From Adhaeribacter_A terreus (GTDB taxonomy: Bacteria; Bacteroidota; Bacteroidia; Cytophagales; Hymenobacteraceae), in assembly GCF_042657365.1 (NCBI RefSeq), contig NZ_JBHSKT010000007.1:124001-188000 (forward strand): 64,000 nt of DNA, given 5' to 3'. A program made the position numbers and the translations under genes. How positions within the stretch are numbered: the stretch's first letter is position 1; each line of letters begins with the position of its first letter. Below the pieces are notes generated by a model. The model was not told the origin of the DNA and made no database searches. It saw nothing but the letters and a program-made list of their open reading frames with translations. This document shows positions 35,239 through 42,496 of the stretch, piece by piece.

Positions 35239-36033
35239 CTATTGCTGCTTTACTTCGTGCAAACTGAACATGCCATCGCTGTAGTTTTCGGCAATTTTAG
35301 CAGCGTTCGGGCCACCCATTACGTTCGTGAGCGTATTGAAATCGATAACGTTGGGGCCTTCCAGCAGGGCATTTGCATCTACCCGAAGGTTGGCATTAAA
35401 AATTCTGTCAGCAGCAAACGTTACACCGCCGTTTATAGGGAAAGTTACGGTTTTGTAATTTGCGTTGTGGCCCACGTGCAGCAGCACGGCGCGGTTATCA
35501 GCAGCGTTTGGTTTAATGTTGTTGCCTTCGAATTTCACGAAAACGTAACCGGTATTCCAGTTCCAGGCCATGTCGTTATTCGGGTTCAGGTCGCCAGGCT
35601 GGTCGGTGCTCAGGTTGGCCGCCGAATCGATGCCGATGGCAAATGAAAGGTGGTCGAACTTTTTAGACGGAAGATCTTTCAGCGTAAAGCTGCTCTTGCT
35701 TTCGGTAGGGTTAATTAAATGGTAGCTATCTTTTTCCTTGAAAACCTCGCCGGTCTCAGAATTGGTTAAGGTTACGTTGCTGATGTAGTATTTCAGGAGC
35801 GTAACGTTGTATGTGTTGCCGGCGGCGTTCGTATATTCTCTGGTATTGAATTCGAGCGGCTGACCGTTTACCTGATGATCGAAATTAACATGTAGCTGGG
35901 CTGGCACTGGTTCGGCAGGCTTCGGCGTTGCTTTTTTGTCGTCGTCGTCGTTATCGCAGCTGGTAGCCGCAATAGCAAAAGAAAGCGGCAGAACAAAAGC
36001 CAGGAAACGGGAAATGCGGTTTGTAAATTTCAT
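35239..36033 (-). CDS. MbnP-like copper-associated lipoprotein, copy A
   Basis: 264 residues. Lipoprotein signal ending AIAATSC, again with an acidic DNDDDDK linker, then a beta-rich domain with MAWNWNTGYVFVKFEG matching the MbnP motif of the next gene. It is clearly paralogous to copy B but diverged over its length, so the duplication is old. Copy A adds LRVDANALLEGPNVIDF where copy B has IHIHANLKTIFGGPNVIDV. Preceded by MbnH copy A (42-nt spacer) and followed by copy B (21-nt spacer). Confidence 0.85.
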   Translation of the reverse strand: MKFTNRISRFLAFVLPLSFAIAATSCDNDDDDKKATPKPAEPVPAQLHVNFDHQVNGQPLEFNTREYTNAAGNTYNVTLLKYYISNVTLTNSETGEVFKEKDSYHLINPTESKSSFTLKDLPSKKFDHLSFAIGIDSAANLSTDQPGDLNPNNDMAWNWNTGYVFVKFEGNNIKPNAADNRAVLLHVGHNANYKTVTFPINGGVTFAADRIFNANLRVDANALLEGPNVIDFNTLTNVMGGPNAAKIAENYSDGMFSLHEVKQQ

Positions 36034-36075
36034 GGTAATAGCGTTGGTTTTGTGTAGTAGTTTTATGTTTTTCTG

Positions 36076-37191
36076 TTATTCACCTTTTTCGAACGGGTCG
36101 GAGAATTCCGGATTCGTTACGAACTTTTCGTCGGTAAGCGTTTTCAGGAAAGCAATGATCTGCGCTTTTTCTTTTGCCGTTAAACCCAAGCCATTTACCG
36201 GGTCGTTATTATTGCTGGCCGAAGAAATTTCCGGATCCAGGTTCGGGCTGTTTCTTACTACGTGCTCGTTGTAATGGTCCAGCACTTCTTCCAGGGTTTG
36301 GAAGCGGCCATCGTGCATGTATGGTGCCGTTAAAGCAATATTCCGCAACGTAGTAGCTTTAAATTTTCCTTCGTCGAAACGGTTGCCGGTCAGGCCGCCT
36401 TTGCCCAGGTCTTTAAACGTGTGGTCTAAGCCGTTATTGGTAATTACCTGGGTCGTAAATAAATCGCCGCCGTGGCAGTGCATACAATCGGCGCCGCGCA
36501 TGCTGTTCGGGTCCGGATGGTTGTTAAAAAGCACGAAGCCTTTGTATTCATCTTCGGTGAAAATAGCCGCCGCGTTATTTTTCGTTTTGTCGTATTCCTT
36601 CTTGAATTTATCGTAGCGCGAATCGGCCGAGATCAACGTTCTTTCGAATTGCGCGAGCGCTTTCAGAATATTTTCCTCGGTAATTTTTTCGGAACCAAAT
36701 GCCCGCATGAACAGGGGAGGGTAATGCGCTGAATTCTGCAATTTGCGAACCGCCTGTTGCATATTCTGGTGCATTTCTATCTTGCTTTCTATGGGCACGC
36801 GGGCTTGTTGCTCCAGAGTTTTGGCGCCGCCATCCCAGGTATAGCTGGTGCTCCAGGCCATATTAGCCAGGCTCATGGTGTTGCGGGTGCCCGGCAGGCC
36901 ATCAATTCCCAGGCTAAGGGCATTGCTGCCATCGGTAAAAGCGTGTTTCTGCTGGTGGCAGGTGCCGCACGACATGGAGTTGTCGCCGGATAGTTTCTTT
37001 TCATAAAATAGCATACGGCCCAGTTGCGCGCCTTCCACGGTAGTCGGGTTATCGGTCGGAATTTCCGGCTTGCCGAAACTCCGGGGAGCGTTCAGTTCAA
37101 GCGGCGTAGTGCCGGGAATAGTTTCCGTTTCCGGTTTGCAGCCAAAAGCCAGCACTGCCAGGAGCGAAAAAAAAGTTAAACCTTGTTTCAT
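36076..37191 (-). CDS. di-haem cytochrome c peroxidase/MauG-like lipoprotein (MbnH-type), copy A
   Basis: 371 residues. Signal peptide with lipobox LAFGC (KPETET follows). Haem-c sites CGTCH (MSCGTCHQQKHAFTDG) and CMHCH (ADCMHCHGGDLF); shared blocks GAQLGRMLFYEKKLSGD and TAPYMHDGRFQTLEEVLDHYNEH. It heads the operon MbnH-MbnP-MbnP-MbnH. The upstream leader contains an AGGTTGC / GCAACCT hairpin (37206-37230) that may regulate the operon. Confidence 0.9.
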   Translation of the reverse strand: MKQGLTFFSLLAVLAFGCKPETETIPGTTPLELNAPRSFGKPEIPTDNPTTVEGAQLGRMLFYEKKLSGDNSMSCGTCHQQKHAFTDGSNALSLGIDGLPGTRNTMSLANMAWSTSYTWDGGAKTLEQQARVPIESKIEMHQNMQQAVRKLQNSAHYPPLFMRAFGSEKITEENILKALAQFERTLISADSRYDKFKKEYDKTKNNAAAIFTEDEYKGFVLFNNHPDPNSMRGADCMHCHGGDLFTTQVITNNGLDHTFKDLGKGGLTGNRFDEGKFKATTLRNIALTAPYMHDGRFQTLEEVLDHYNEHVVRNSPNLDPEISSASNNNDPVNGLGLTAKEKAQIIAFLKTLTDEKFVTNPEFSDPFEKGE

Positions 37192-37205
37192 AAGAAGTTA
37201 GTGGG

Positions 37206-37230
37206 AGGTTGCCAGTTTAAAAAGCAACCT
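37206..37230 (-). promoter_or_regulatory. leader hairpin before the MbnH/MbnP operon
   Basis: AGGTTGC and GCAACCT arms separated by 11 nt, about 15 nt before the ATG. A TAAATTTA box lies just upstream (37237-37230). The hairpin could act as a protein or metal-regulator site, or be transcribed. Confidence 0.4.
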
Positions 37231-37308
37231 AAATTTAAAGCTTTAAGTTTAGATTTGCTATCTATTCTGCTTTAATATAGAGGTCGGAAAATTTTGTAGA
37301 AGGGTTGC

Positions 37309-37340
37309 TTTGCTATTTAAAAATTAACTTGCTATATTTG
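37309..37340 (+). promoter_or_regulatory. rpsT promoter
   Basis: TTTG (37309-37312), 20 nt, TATATTTG (37333-37340): a full match to the Bacteroidota consensus. Leader of about 40 nt. Confidence 0.8.
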
Positions 37341-37386
37341 CAGACTCATTTGAAAAACGAAATTTAATTTTTGAAAATAAGTAACC

Positions 37387-37644
37387 ATGGCTAATCATAA
37401 GTCGGCATTAAAAAGAATCAGAGCAAACGAAAAGAAACGTCTTCTGAACCGTTATCAGGCAAAATCTACCCGTACTGTAGTTAAAAAACTGCGTGCTACG
37501 AACGATAAAAATGAAGCTGTTGAGCTTTTCAAAACTGCTTCTTCTATGCTTGATCGTTTAGCTAAGAAAAACATCATTCACAAAAATAAAGCTGGTAACA
37601 CCAAGTCTAAACTGGCTAAATTTGTGAACAAACTGGCTGCTTAA
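37387..37644 (+). CDS. rpsT: 30S ribosomal protein S20
   Basis: 85 residues, basic and helical (MANHKSALKRIRANEKKRLLNRYQ...NTKSKLAKFVNKLAA). Binds 16S rRNA in the 30S subunit body. Single-gene unit with its own promoter and a terminator at 37750. Confidence 0.98.
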   Translation: MANHKSALKRIRANEKKRLLNRYQAKSTRTVVKKLRATNDKNEAVELFKTASSMLDRLAKKNIIHKNKAGNTKSKLAKFVNKLAA

Positions 37645-37667
37645 TTTTAAGCCTCCTTTAGTTTTGC

Positions 37668-37697
37668 AAAACGCTATCATTTTTCGGGTAAAAAATA
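37668..37697 (+). repeat. D30 element, + orientation
   Basis: AAAA, core CGCTATCA (37672-37679), 15 nt (TTTTTCGGGTAAAAA), ATA. Confidence 0.75.
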
Positions 37698-37749
37698 ATG
37701 TTTTCTAATTACTGAAAATAATTACTGGTTTCCGGAAATGAAAGATATA

Positions 37750-37780
37750 AAGCCTGATCGTGCAAACGGTCAGGCTTCTT
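37750..37780 (+). terminator. terminator of rpsT
   Basis: Stem AAGCCTGA / TCAGGCTT with a 12-nt loop, T-rich tail. Confidence 0.7.
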
Positions 37781-37788
37781 TGCGTTTT

Positions 37789-37818
37789 TAGTTTTTCAGG
37801 TCAAAAGCATAGCGTTTT
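37789..37818 (-). repeat. D30 element, - orientation
   Basis: TAG, 15 nt (TTTTTCAGGTCAAAA), core GCATAGCG (37807-37814). Confidence 0.8.
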
Positions 37819-37843
37819 TAAGGAAGAGGAATTTCATAAACCA

Positions 37844-37921
37844 AAAACGGTATCCAAAACGCATAAAAAAGTCGGGCCAATTTCTCAACCCGACTTTTTC
37901 ATCTCAAAAGCATAGCGTTTT
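37844..37921. repeat. convergent D30 pair sharing a terminator stem (37844-37873 +, 37892-37921 -)
   Basis: Left copy: AAAA, CGGTATCC, 15 nt, GTC. Right copy: GAC, 15 nt, GCATAGCG. The GTC and GAC arms extend into GTCGGG / CCCGAC, the stem of the pyk terminator. Confidence 0.9.
37865..37899. terminator. terminator of pyk, bidirectional
   Basis: A6-GTCGGG, 16-nt loop, CCCGAC-T5, built from the arms of two facing D30 copies. Confidence 0.8.
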
Positions 37922-37922
37922 A

Positions 37923-39356
37923 CTACACAATGCTCAGTTTTATCATGTTGGTTTTCTTGTGCGCATTTACCGGCATACCCGAAGTGCTGATGAAAACGTC
38001 GCCGGGTTTTACGTGTTTGGTAGCCAGTAAAATGCGTTTAATATCTACCACAGTTTCGTCGGTAGTAGATACGCTGAATTTGTTGTAGTAGAAACCGCGC
38101 ACGCCCCAGAGTAAATTCAGTACGTTCAGCAAACGGCGGTTGTCGGTAAAGATAAACAGGTTGGCTTTAGGTCGGTGCTTGGCTAATTGAAATGCCGTAT
38201 AACCCGATTTGGATAAACCTACAATAGCAACCGCATCGGTATCGCGGGCCAAATTTACGGCGTTAGCTACAATGCTATCGTTATAAAAAGTTTCGGATTG
38301 CGGGTTGAAAACAAAGTTCCGATGAAAAATATCGGCGTGGGTTTCTACGCTTTCAATGGTTTTATTCATACTCCGGATGGTTTCTACCGGGTATTGTCCC
38401 GAAGCTGTTTCGGCGCTTAGCATTAAAGCATCCGCACCGTCCATCACCGCGTTGGCAATGTCGTTGGTTTCGGCGCGGGTAGGCCGCGGCGCCAGGATCA
38501 TGCTTTCCATCATCTGGGTAGCAATAATTACGGGTTTACCAGCGCAGTTGGCTCTTTCTACCAGGTCTTTTTGGATCATCGGCACTTCTTCCATGCCCAC
38601 TTCCACGCCCAGGTCGCCGCGCGCCACCATAATGGCGTCGCAAACCTGCACAATACCATCTATGTTTTTAATGGCTTCCGGTTTTTCGATCTTCGCAATT
38701 ATTTTGGCTTCCTTACCGCGGGCTTCAATTATTTCGCGCAGGTGCACAATGTCTTCTACTTTGCGCACAAACGAAAGCGCCACCCATTCCACGTCGTGCT
38801 CAAGGCCAAATTCCAGGTCGCGCAGGTCTTTTTCGGTAAGCGAAGGCGCGGAAACTTTGCTGTGCGGCAGGTTTATGCCTTTGCGGGGTTTTACGGTGCC
38901 GCCATAAATTACATCGGCCGTTACTTCGGTTTCGTGGTCGGTGTCTACTACGCGCAGCTCTATTTTACCATCGTCTATCAGCACCGAATCGCCTACGCGC
39001 ACATCTTTGGCCAGATCTTTATAAATGGTTGAAAGCCGGCCCGGCACGCTGGGTACATTATCGCACACAATTTTGAGCCGCTGACCGGGAACAATTTCCA
39101 GGCTACCCCCTTCAATTTCCCCTAAACGGATCTTCGGCCCTTGCAGATCCTGCATCAGGCAGATGTTTATTTTGTGCTCCTTGTTTATTTCGCGCACGTT
39201 CTGTATCACTTTCAGGTGGTCTTCGTGCGTGCCGTGCGAAAAGTTAAGCCGGAAAACATCTACCCCTTCTTCAATTAAGGCGAGTAGCATTTCTTTGGTA
39301 TTGCTGGCCGGGCCAACAGTGGCAATAATCTTGGTCTTATTAAAACTTATCTGCAT
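37923..39356 (-). CDS. pyk: pyruvate kinase
   Basis: 477 residues. Phosphoenolpyruvate plus ADP to pyruvate plus ATP, last step of glycolysis. Blocks: KIIATVGPASNTKEML, FRLNFSHGTHEDH, the active-site IIAKIEKPEAIKNID, MVARGDLGVEV, and PTRAETNDIANAVMDGADALMLSAETASGQYP. The C-terminal regulatory domain is complete. The gene follows the IPExxxVDY gene by 4 bp, the two forming one transcription unit as in many Bacteroidota. Confidence 0.97.
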   Translation of the reverse strand: MQISFNKTKIIATVGPASNTKEMLLALIEEGVDVFRLNFSHGTHEDHLKVIQNVREINKEHKINICLMQDLQGPKIRLGEIEGGSLEIVPGQRLKIVCDNVPSVPGRLSTIYKDLAKDVRVGDSVLIDDGKIELRVVDTDHETEVTADVIYGGTVKPRKGINLPHSKVSAPSLTEKDLRDLEFGLEHDVEWVALSFVRKVEDIVHLREIIEARGKEAKIIAKIEKPEAIKNIDGIVQVCDAIMVARGDLGVEVGMEEVPMIQKDLVERANCAGKPVIIATQMMESMILAPRPTRAETNDIANAVMDGADALMLSAETASGQYPVETIRSMNKTIESVETHADIFHRNFVFNPQSETFYNDSIVANAVNLARDTDAVAIVGLSKSGYTAFQLAKHRPKANLFIFTDNRRLLNVLNLLWGVRGFYYNKFSVSTTDETVVDIKRILLATKHVKPGDVFISTSGMPVNAHKKTNMIKLSIV

Positions 39357-39360
39357 TCGG

Positions 39361-39789
39361 TTAAAAAATGAGGTTGTCTTTAAACTGCAGGGCGTTCGGG
39401 TCGAATTGTTTTACGTACTGCACCAGCGGCACCATATTGAATTTGCGCAAAAGTTCCTGCGGGCAAAATCTGTCGAAAGCACCCGAGATCTGTACCACGT
39501 AATCGTATTCTTTTATATCCGGCACCAGAAAAGGTTTTTTTAGTGTGCTCAGGTCTACGGATTTATTGCGGAAAAGGCGAATGGAATAATGCTCGGTGCG
39601 GTGCAGGTAATTGGAAATAACTAGCCGGCCTTTGCTTATAAAGTCGAAGCAAAGATCTTTTTGTTTGATAAGCCGCAGGTTAAAATACTGATTCATAGCC
39701 CAGGCCAACGTATATTCCTTGCTCGACGAAACAATGCCATACAACTCAAAGTCGTATTCGTAATCAAGGTCCAGGCGAAGGGTTTTCAT
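39361..39789 (-). CDS. IPExxxVDY-family protein
   Basis: 142 residues, cytoplasmic, no known activity. The family is named after a short motif; here the matching stretch reads VPDIKEYDYVVQI. It is found beside pyk and acpP-fabF-rnc in many Bacteroidota, as here. The first codons (MKTLRLDLDYEYDFELYGI) match the usual start. Role unknown. Confidence 0.8.
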   Translation of the reverse strand: MKTLRLDLDYEYDFELYGIVSSSKEYTLAWAMNQYFNLRLIKQKDLCFDFISKGRLVISNYLHRTEHYSIRLFRNKSVDLSTLKKPFLVPDIKEYDYVVQISGAFDRFCPQELLRKFNMVPLVQYVKQFDPNALQFKDNLIF

Positions 39790-39807
39790 GGGCAGCAGTC
39801 AGATTGT

Positions 39808-39837
39808 AAAACGGTAGCGTTCGGGGCGTTAAAAGTA
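39808..39837 (+). repeat. D30 element, + orientation
   Basis: AAAA, core CGGTAGCG (39812-39819), 15 nt (TTCGGGGCGTTAAAA), GTA. Confidence 0.75.
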
Positions 39838-39919
39838 ATAACCTTCTGGACCATTCGGGAGTAAACGCCCGAAAAGATTTATCCACAAACAATATCCACA
39901 AACTAATAAAGTAAATTTG

Positions 39920-39951
39920 TTTGCGAATATTTTATTTAATCCATTTATTTG
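39920..39951 (+). promoter_or_regulatory. candidate acpP promoter
   Basis: TTTG (39920-39923), 20 nt, TTTATTTG (39944-39951), one mismatch from TAnnTTTG. A second possible -7 box TAAATTTG lies at 39912-39919. Confidence 0.5.
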
Positions 39952-39980
39952 CATTTAGTTTTAAACCCAATAGTAAGAAA

Positions 39981-40217
39981 ATGTCAGAAATCGCAGAAAA
40001 AGTAAAAGCAATTATCATCGATAAGTTAGGTGTTGAGGAGTCTGAAGTTACTCCTGAGGCAAGCTTCACCAACGATCTGGGTGCCGATTCCCTGGATACA
40101 GTAGAGCTTATCATGGAATTTGAAAAGGAATTCAACGTTTCTATTCCAGATGATCAGGCTGAGAACATTGGTACTGTTGGTCAGGCGATCAGCTACCTGG
40201 AAGAGCACGCCAAATAG
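39981..40217 (+). CDS. acpP: acyl carrier protein
   Basis: 78 residues from ATG at 39981; the longer upstream frame lies in the promoter. Carries growing acyl chains on a 4'-phosphopantetheine attached to Ser37 in LGADSLDTVEL. Acidic four-helix protein (IMEFEKEFNVSIPDDQAENIGTVGQAISYL). First gene of acpP-fabF-rnc. Confidence 0.98.
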   Translation: MSEIAEKVKAIIIDKLGVEESEVTPEASFTNDLGADSLDTVELIMEFEKEFNVSIPDDQAENIGTVGQAISYLEEHAK

Positions 40218-40288
40218 TTCTCTTTTTTTATTGCAATACTGCTACTAATTCAAATTACCTAATTAACCAACCCCTCTAACAAAAGCTT

Positions 40289-41536
40289 ATGGAGCTTAAG
40301 AGAGTAGTTGTAACAGGCCTTGGCGCACTTACTCCACTTGGAAACAACGTTCAGGAATACTGGACCGGCTTATCTAACGGGGTAAGTGGCGCGGCGCCTA
40401 TTACCCGTTTTGATGCTTCTAAATTCAAAACGAAATTTGCCTGCGAAGTAAAAGGATACAATCCCGAAGATTATTTCGATCGGAAAGAAGCCCGTAAAAT
40501 GGACTTGTTTACGCAATTTGCCATGGTTGCCAGCGACGAAGCAATTCGCGATGCGAACCTGGAAAGCGTAAGCAAAGACCGCGTAGGCGTAATTTGGGGT
40601 TCCGGAATTGGTGGCCTCCGTACCTTTCAGGAAGAGTGTATTGCATTTGGCCGGGGCGATGGAACGCCGCGTTTCAATCCTTTCTTTATTCCCAAAATGA
40701 TCGCTGATAGCGCTTCCGGCAATATCTCGATCAAAAATGGTTTCCGCGGCCCGAACTTTATTACAACTTCGGCCTGCGCCTCTTCTTCCGATTCTATTGT
40801 GGCGGCTTACAACTATATCCGGTTAGGAATGGCCGATGTAATTGTAACCGGTGGTTCTGAAGCTGCTATTACCGAAGCCGGTATTGGTGGATTCAACGCC
40901 ATTAAAGCCATGAGCGAGCGCAACGACGATCCGCAAACGGCTTCCCGCCCTTACGACAAAGACCGCGACGGTTTTGTACTGGGTGAAGGTGCCGGTGCAC
41001 TTGTTCTGGAAGATTACGAACATGCCAAAGCCCGCGGTGCTAAAATTTACGCCGAAATTATTGGCGGCGGCCTTTCTTCCGATGCTTACCACATAACAGC
41101 TCCGGACCCAACCGGCGAAGGTGTGGTTTTGGTAATGCAAAACGCACTGCGCGATGCCGGTATTAAACCGGAAGAAGTAGATTATATCAATACGCATGGC
41201 ACCAGTACACCGCTCGGCGATGGCGCTGAAGTTACTGCCATTCAGAAAGTATTTGGCGAACACGCTTATAACCTGAACATTAGCTCTACCAAAAGTATGA
41301 CTGGTCACCTGTTAGGTGGTGCTGGTGGTATTGAGGCGGTTGCAAGTGTACTGGCTATTACGCACGGCGTAGTTCCTCCAACCATCAATCATTTTACCGA
41401 CGATCCGGACCTGGACCCGAAACTCAACTTTACCTTCAATAAGGCGCAGACCCGCGACGTGAAGATCGCGATGAGCAATACCTTTGGTTTTGGCGGGCAC
41501 AATACTTCGGTTATTTTCCGTAAAATTAACGACTAA
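40289..41536 (+). CDS. fabF: 3-oxoacyl-[acyl-carrier-protein] synthase II
   Basis: 415 residues. Condenses acyl-ACP with malonyl-ACP in fatty-acid elongation. Active-site Cys in ITTSACASSSDSI (near residue 165), the two His in INTHGTSTPLGD and KSMTGHLLGGAGGIEA, and N-terminal VVVTGLGALTPLGN. Spaced 71 nt from acpP, its carrier, and 2 nt from rnc. Confidence 0.98.
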   Translation: MELKRVVVTGLGALTPLGNNVQEYWTGLSNGVSGAAPITRFDASKFKTKFACEVKGYNPEDYFDRKEARKMDLFTQFAMVASDEAIRDANLESVSKDRVGVIWGSGIGGLRTFQEECIAFGRGDGTPRFNPFFIPKMIADSASGNISIKNGFRGPNFITTSACASSSDSIVAAYNYIRLGMADVIVTGGSEAAITEAGIGGFNAIKAMSERNDDPQTASRPYDKDRDGFVLGEGAGALVLEDYEHAKARGAKIYAEIIGGGLSSDAYHITAPDPTGEGVVLVMQNALRDAGIKPEEVDYINTHGTSTPLGDGAEVTAIQKVFGEHAYNLNISSTKSMTGHLLGGAGGIEAVASVLAITHGVVPPTINHFTDDPDLDPKLNFTFNKAQTRDVKIAMSNTFGFGGHNTSVIFRKIND

Positions 41537-41538
41537 CT

Positions 41539-42270
41539 TTGCCATTTAAACCAGTTACCGGTTTTATAAACAGGCTTTTTTCGCAGGATAAAGCATTATC
41601 TGCCGCTATAAAGCAAATAACCGGCCTGGAGCCTCAGAACGTGCGGCTTTACCGTACGGCGCTCACGCATACCTCTGTATTAAAGCAAACTTCTGCCGGT
41701 CGTCATGAAACGAACGAGCGGCTGGAGTTTCTGGGCGATGCTATTCTGGGTGCCGTGGTAGCAGAATTCCTCTACAAAAAATTTCCTTACAAACAGGAAG
41801 GTTTCCTCACCGAGATCCGTTCGCGCATTGTAAACCGCGAAATGCTGAACTCAGTTGCGATCCGGATCGGGCTCAATACGCTCGTTAAAACCGATCAGGG
41901 TAGCAATAATTTTCGCTACAAATCTATAAACGGCAATGCGCTGGAAGCTTTGGTCGGGGCTATTTACCTCGATAAAGGGTACAAAACCACGCGCCGGTTT
42001 ATTCTGGATGTGCTCGTAAAACCGCACATCGATGTGCATACACTGGTAACCACCACCACCAATTTCAAGAGCAAGCTTATTGAATGGGCGCAAAGCCAGA
42101 ATAAAAACATCCGGTTCGAAGTGGTGAATGTGAAACCGCAGGGCAACGTTACCGAATTTACTTCCGAAGTTTTTCTGAACGACGAACCGGTTGCTTTAGG
42201 TCACGGTCATTCCAAGAAACGCGCCGAACAAGCTGCTGCCGAAAAAGCCCTGCAAGCGCTGGACGTATAG
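41539..42270 (+). CDS. rnc: ribonuclease III
   Basis: 243 residues with a TTG start (TTGCCATTT) 2 nt after the fabF stop. Cleaves double-stranded RNA, processing rRNA precursors and some mRNAs. Signature NERLEFLGDAILGAVVAEFLY holds the metal-binding acidic residues, with E/D partners in ALEALVGAIYLDKGY. C-terminal dsRNA-binding domain (about 170-243: FKSKLIEWAQSQ...HSKKRAEQAAAEKALQAL). The N-terminal extension (about 25 residues) is longer than the minimal family. Confidence 0.96.
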   Translation: MPFKPVTGFINRLFSQDKALSAAIKQITGLEPQNVRLYRTALTHTSVLKQTSAGRHETNERLEFLGDAILGAVVAEFLYKKFPYKQEGFLTEIRSRIVNREMLNSVAIRIGLNTLVKTDQGSNNFRYKSINGNALEALVGAIYLDKGYKTTRRFILDVLVKPHIDVHTLVTTTTNFKSKLIEWAQSQNKNIRFEVVNVKPQGNVTEFTSEVFLNDEPVALGHGHSKKRAEQAAAEKALQALDV

Positions 42271-42297
42271 TTTTTCGGCTTAAATCCCACCCGTTTT
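42268..42297 (-). repeat. degenerate D30 element at the rnc stop, - orientation
   Basis: TAG, 15 nt (TTTTTCGGCTTAAAT), diverged core CCCACCCG (42286-42293), long T-run. Confidence 0.5.
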
Positions 42298-42365
42298 TTT
42301 TTTTCATCGCTTTCCTGATTTTCTTTCCTTCAATACCTGCCAGATTCCGGTTTCTAACCATTATT

Positions 42366-42395
42366 CAGTTTTTCAGCTTAAAATCATAGCGTTTT
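42366..42395 (-). repeat. D30 element, - orientation
   Basis: CAG, 15 nt (TTTTTCAGCTTAAAA), core TCATAGCG (42384-42391). Confidence 0.8.
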
Positions 42396-42496
42396 TGCTA
42401 ATTGCTATTCATTAATTACGAATCGCTAAAAAAATCGTCGGCAACCGCTAACTTGCGTTCGCGTAATTCTGAACTTCAAGAAAACCCGAAACGCTT

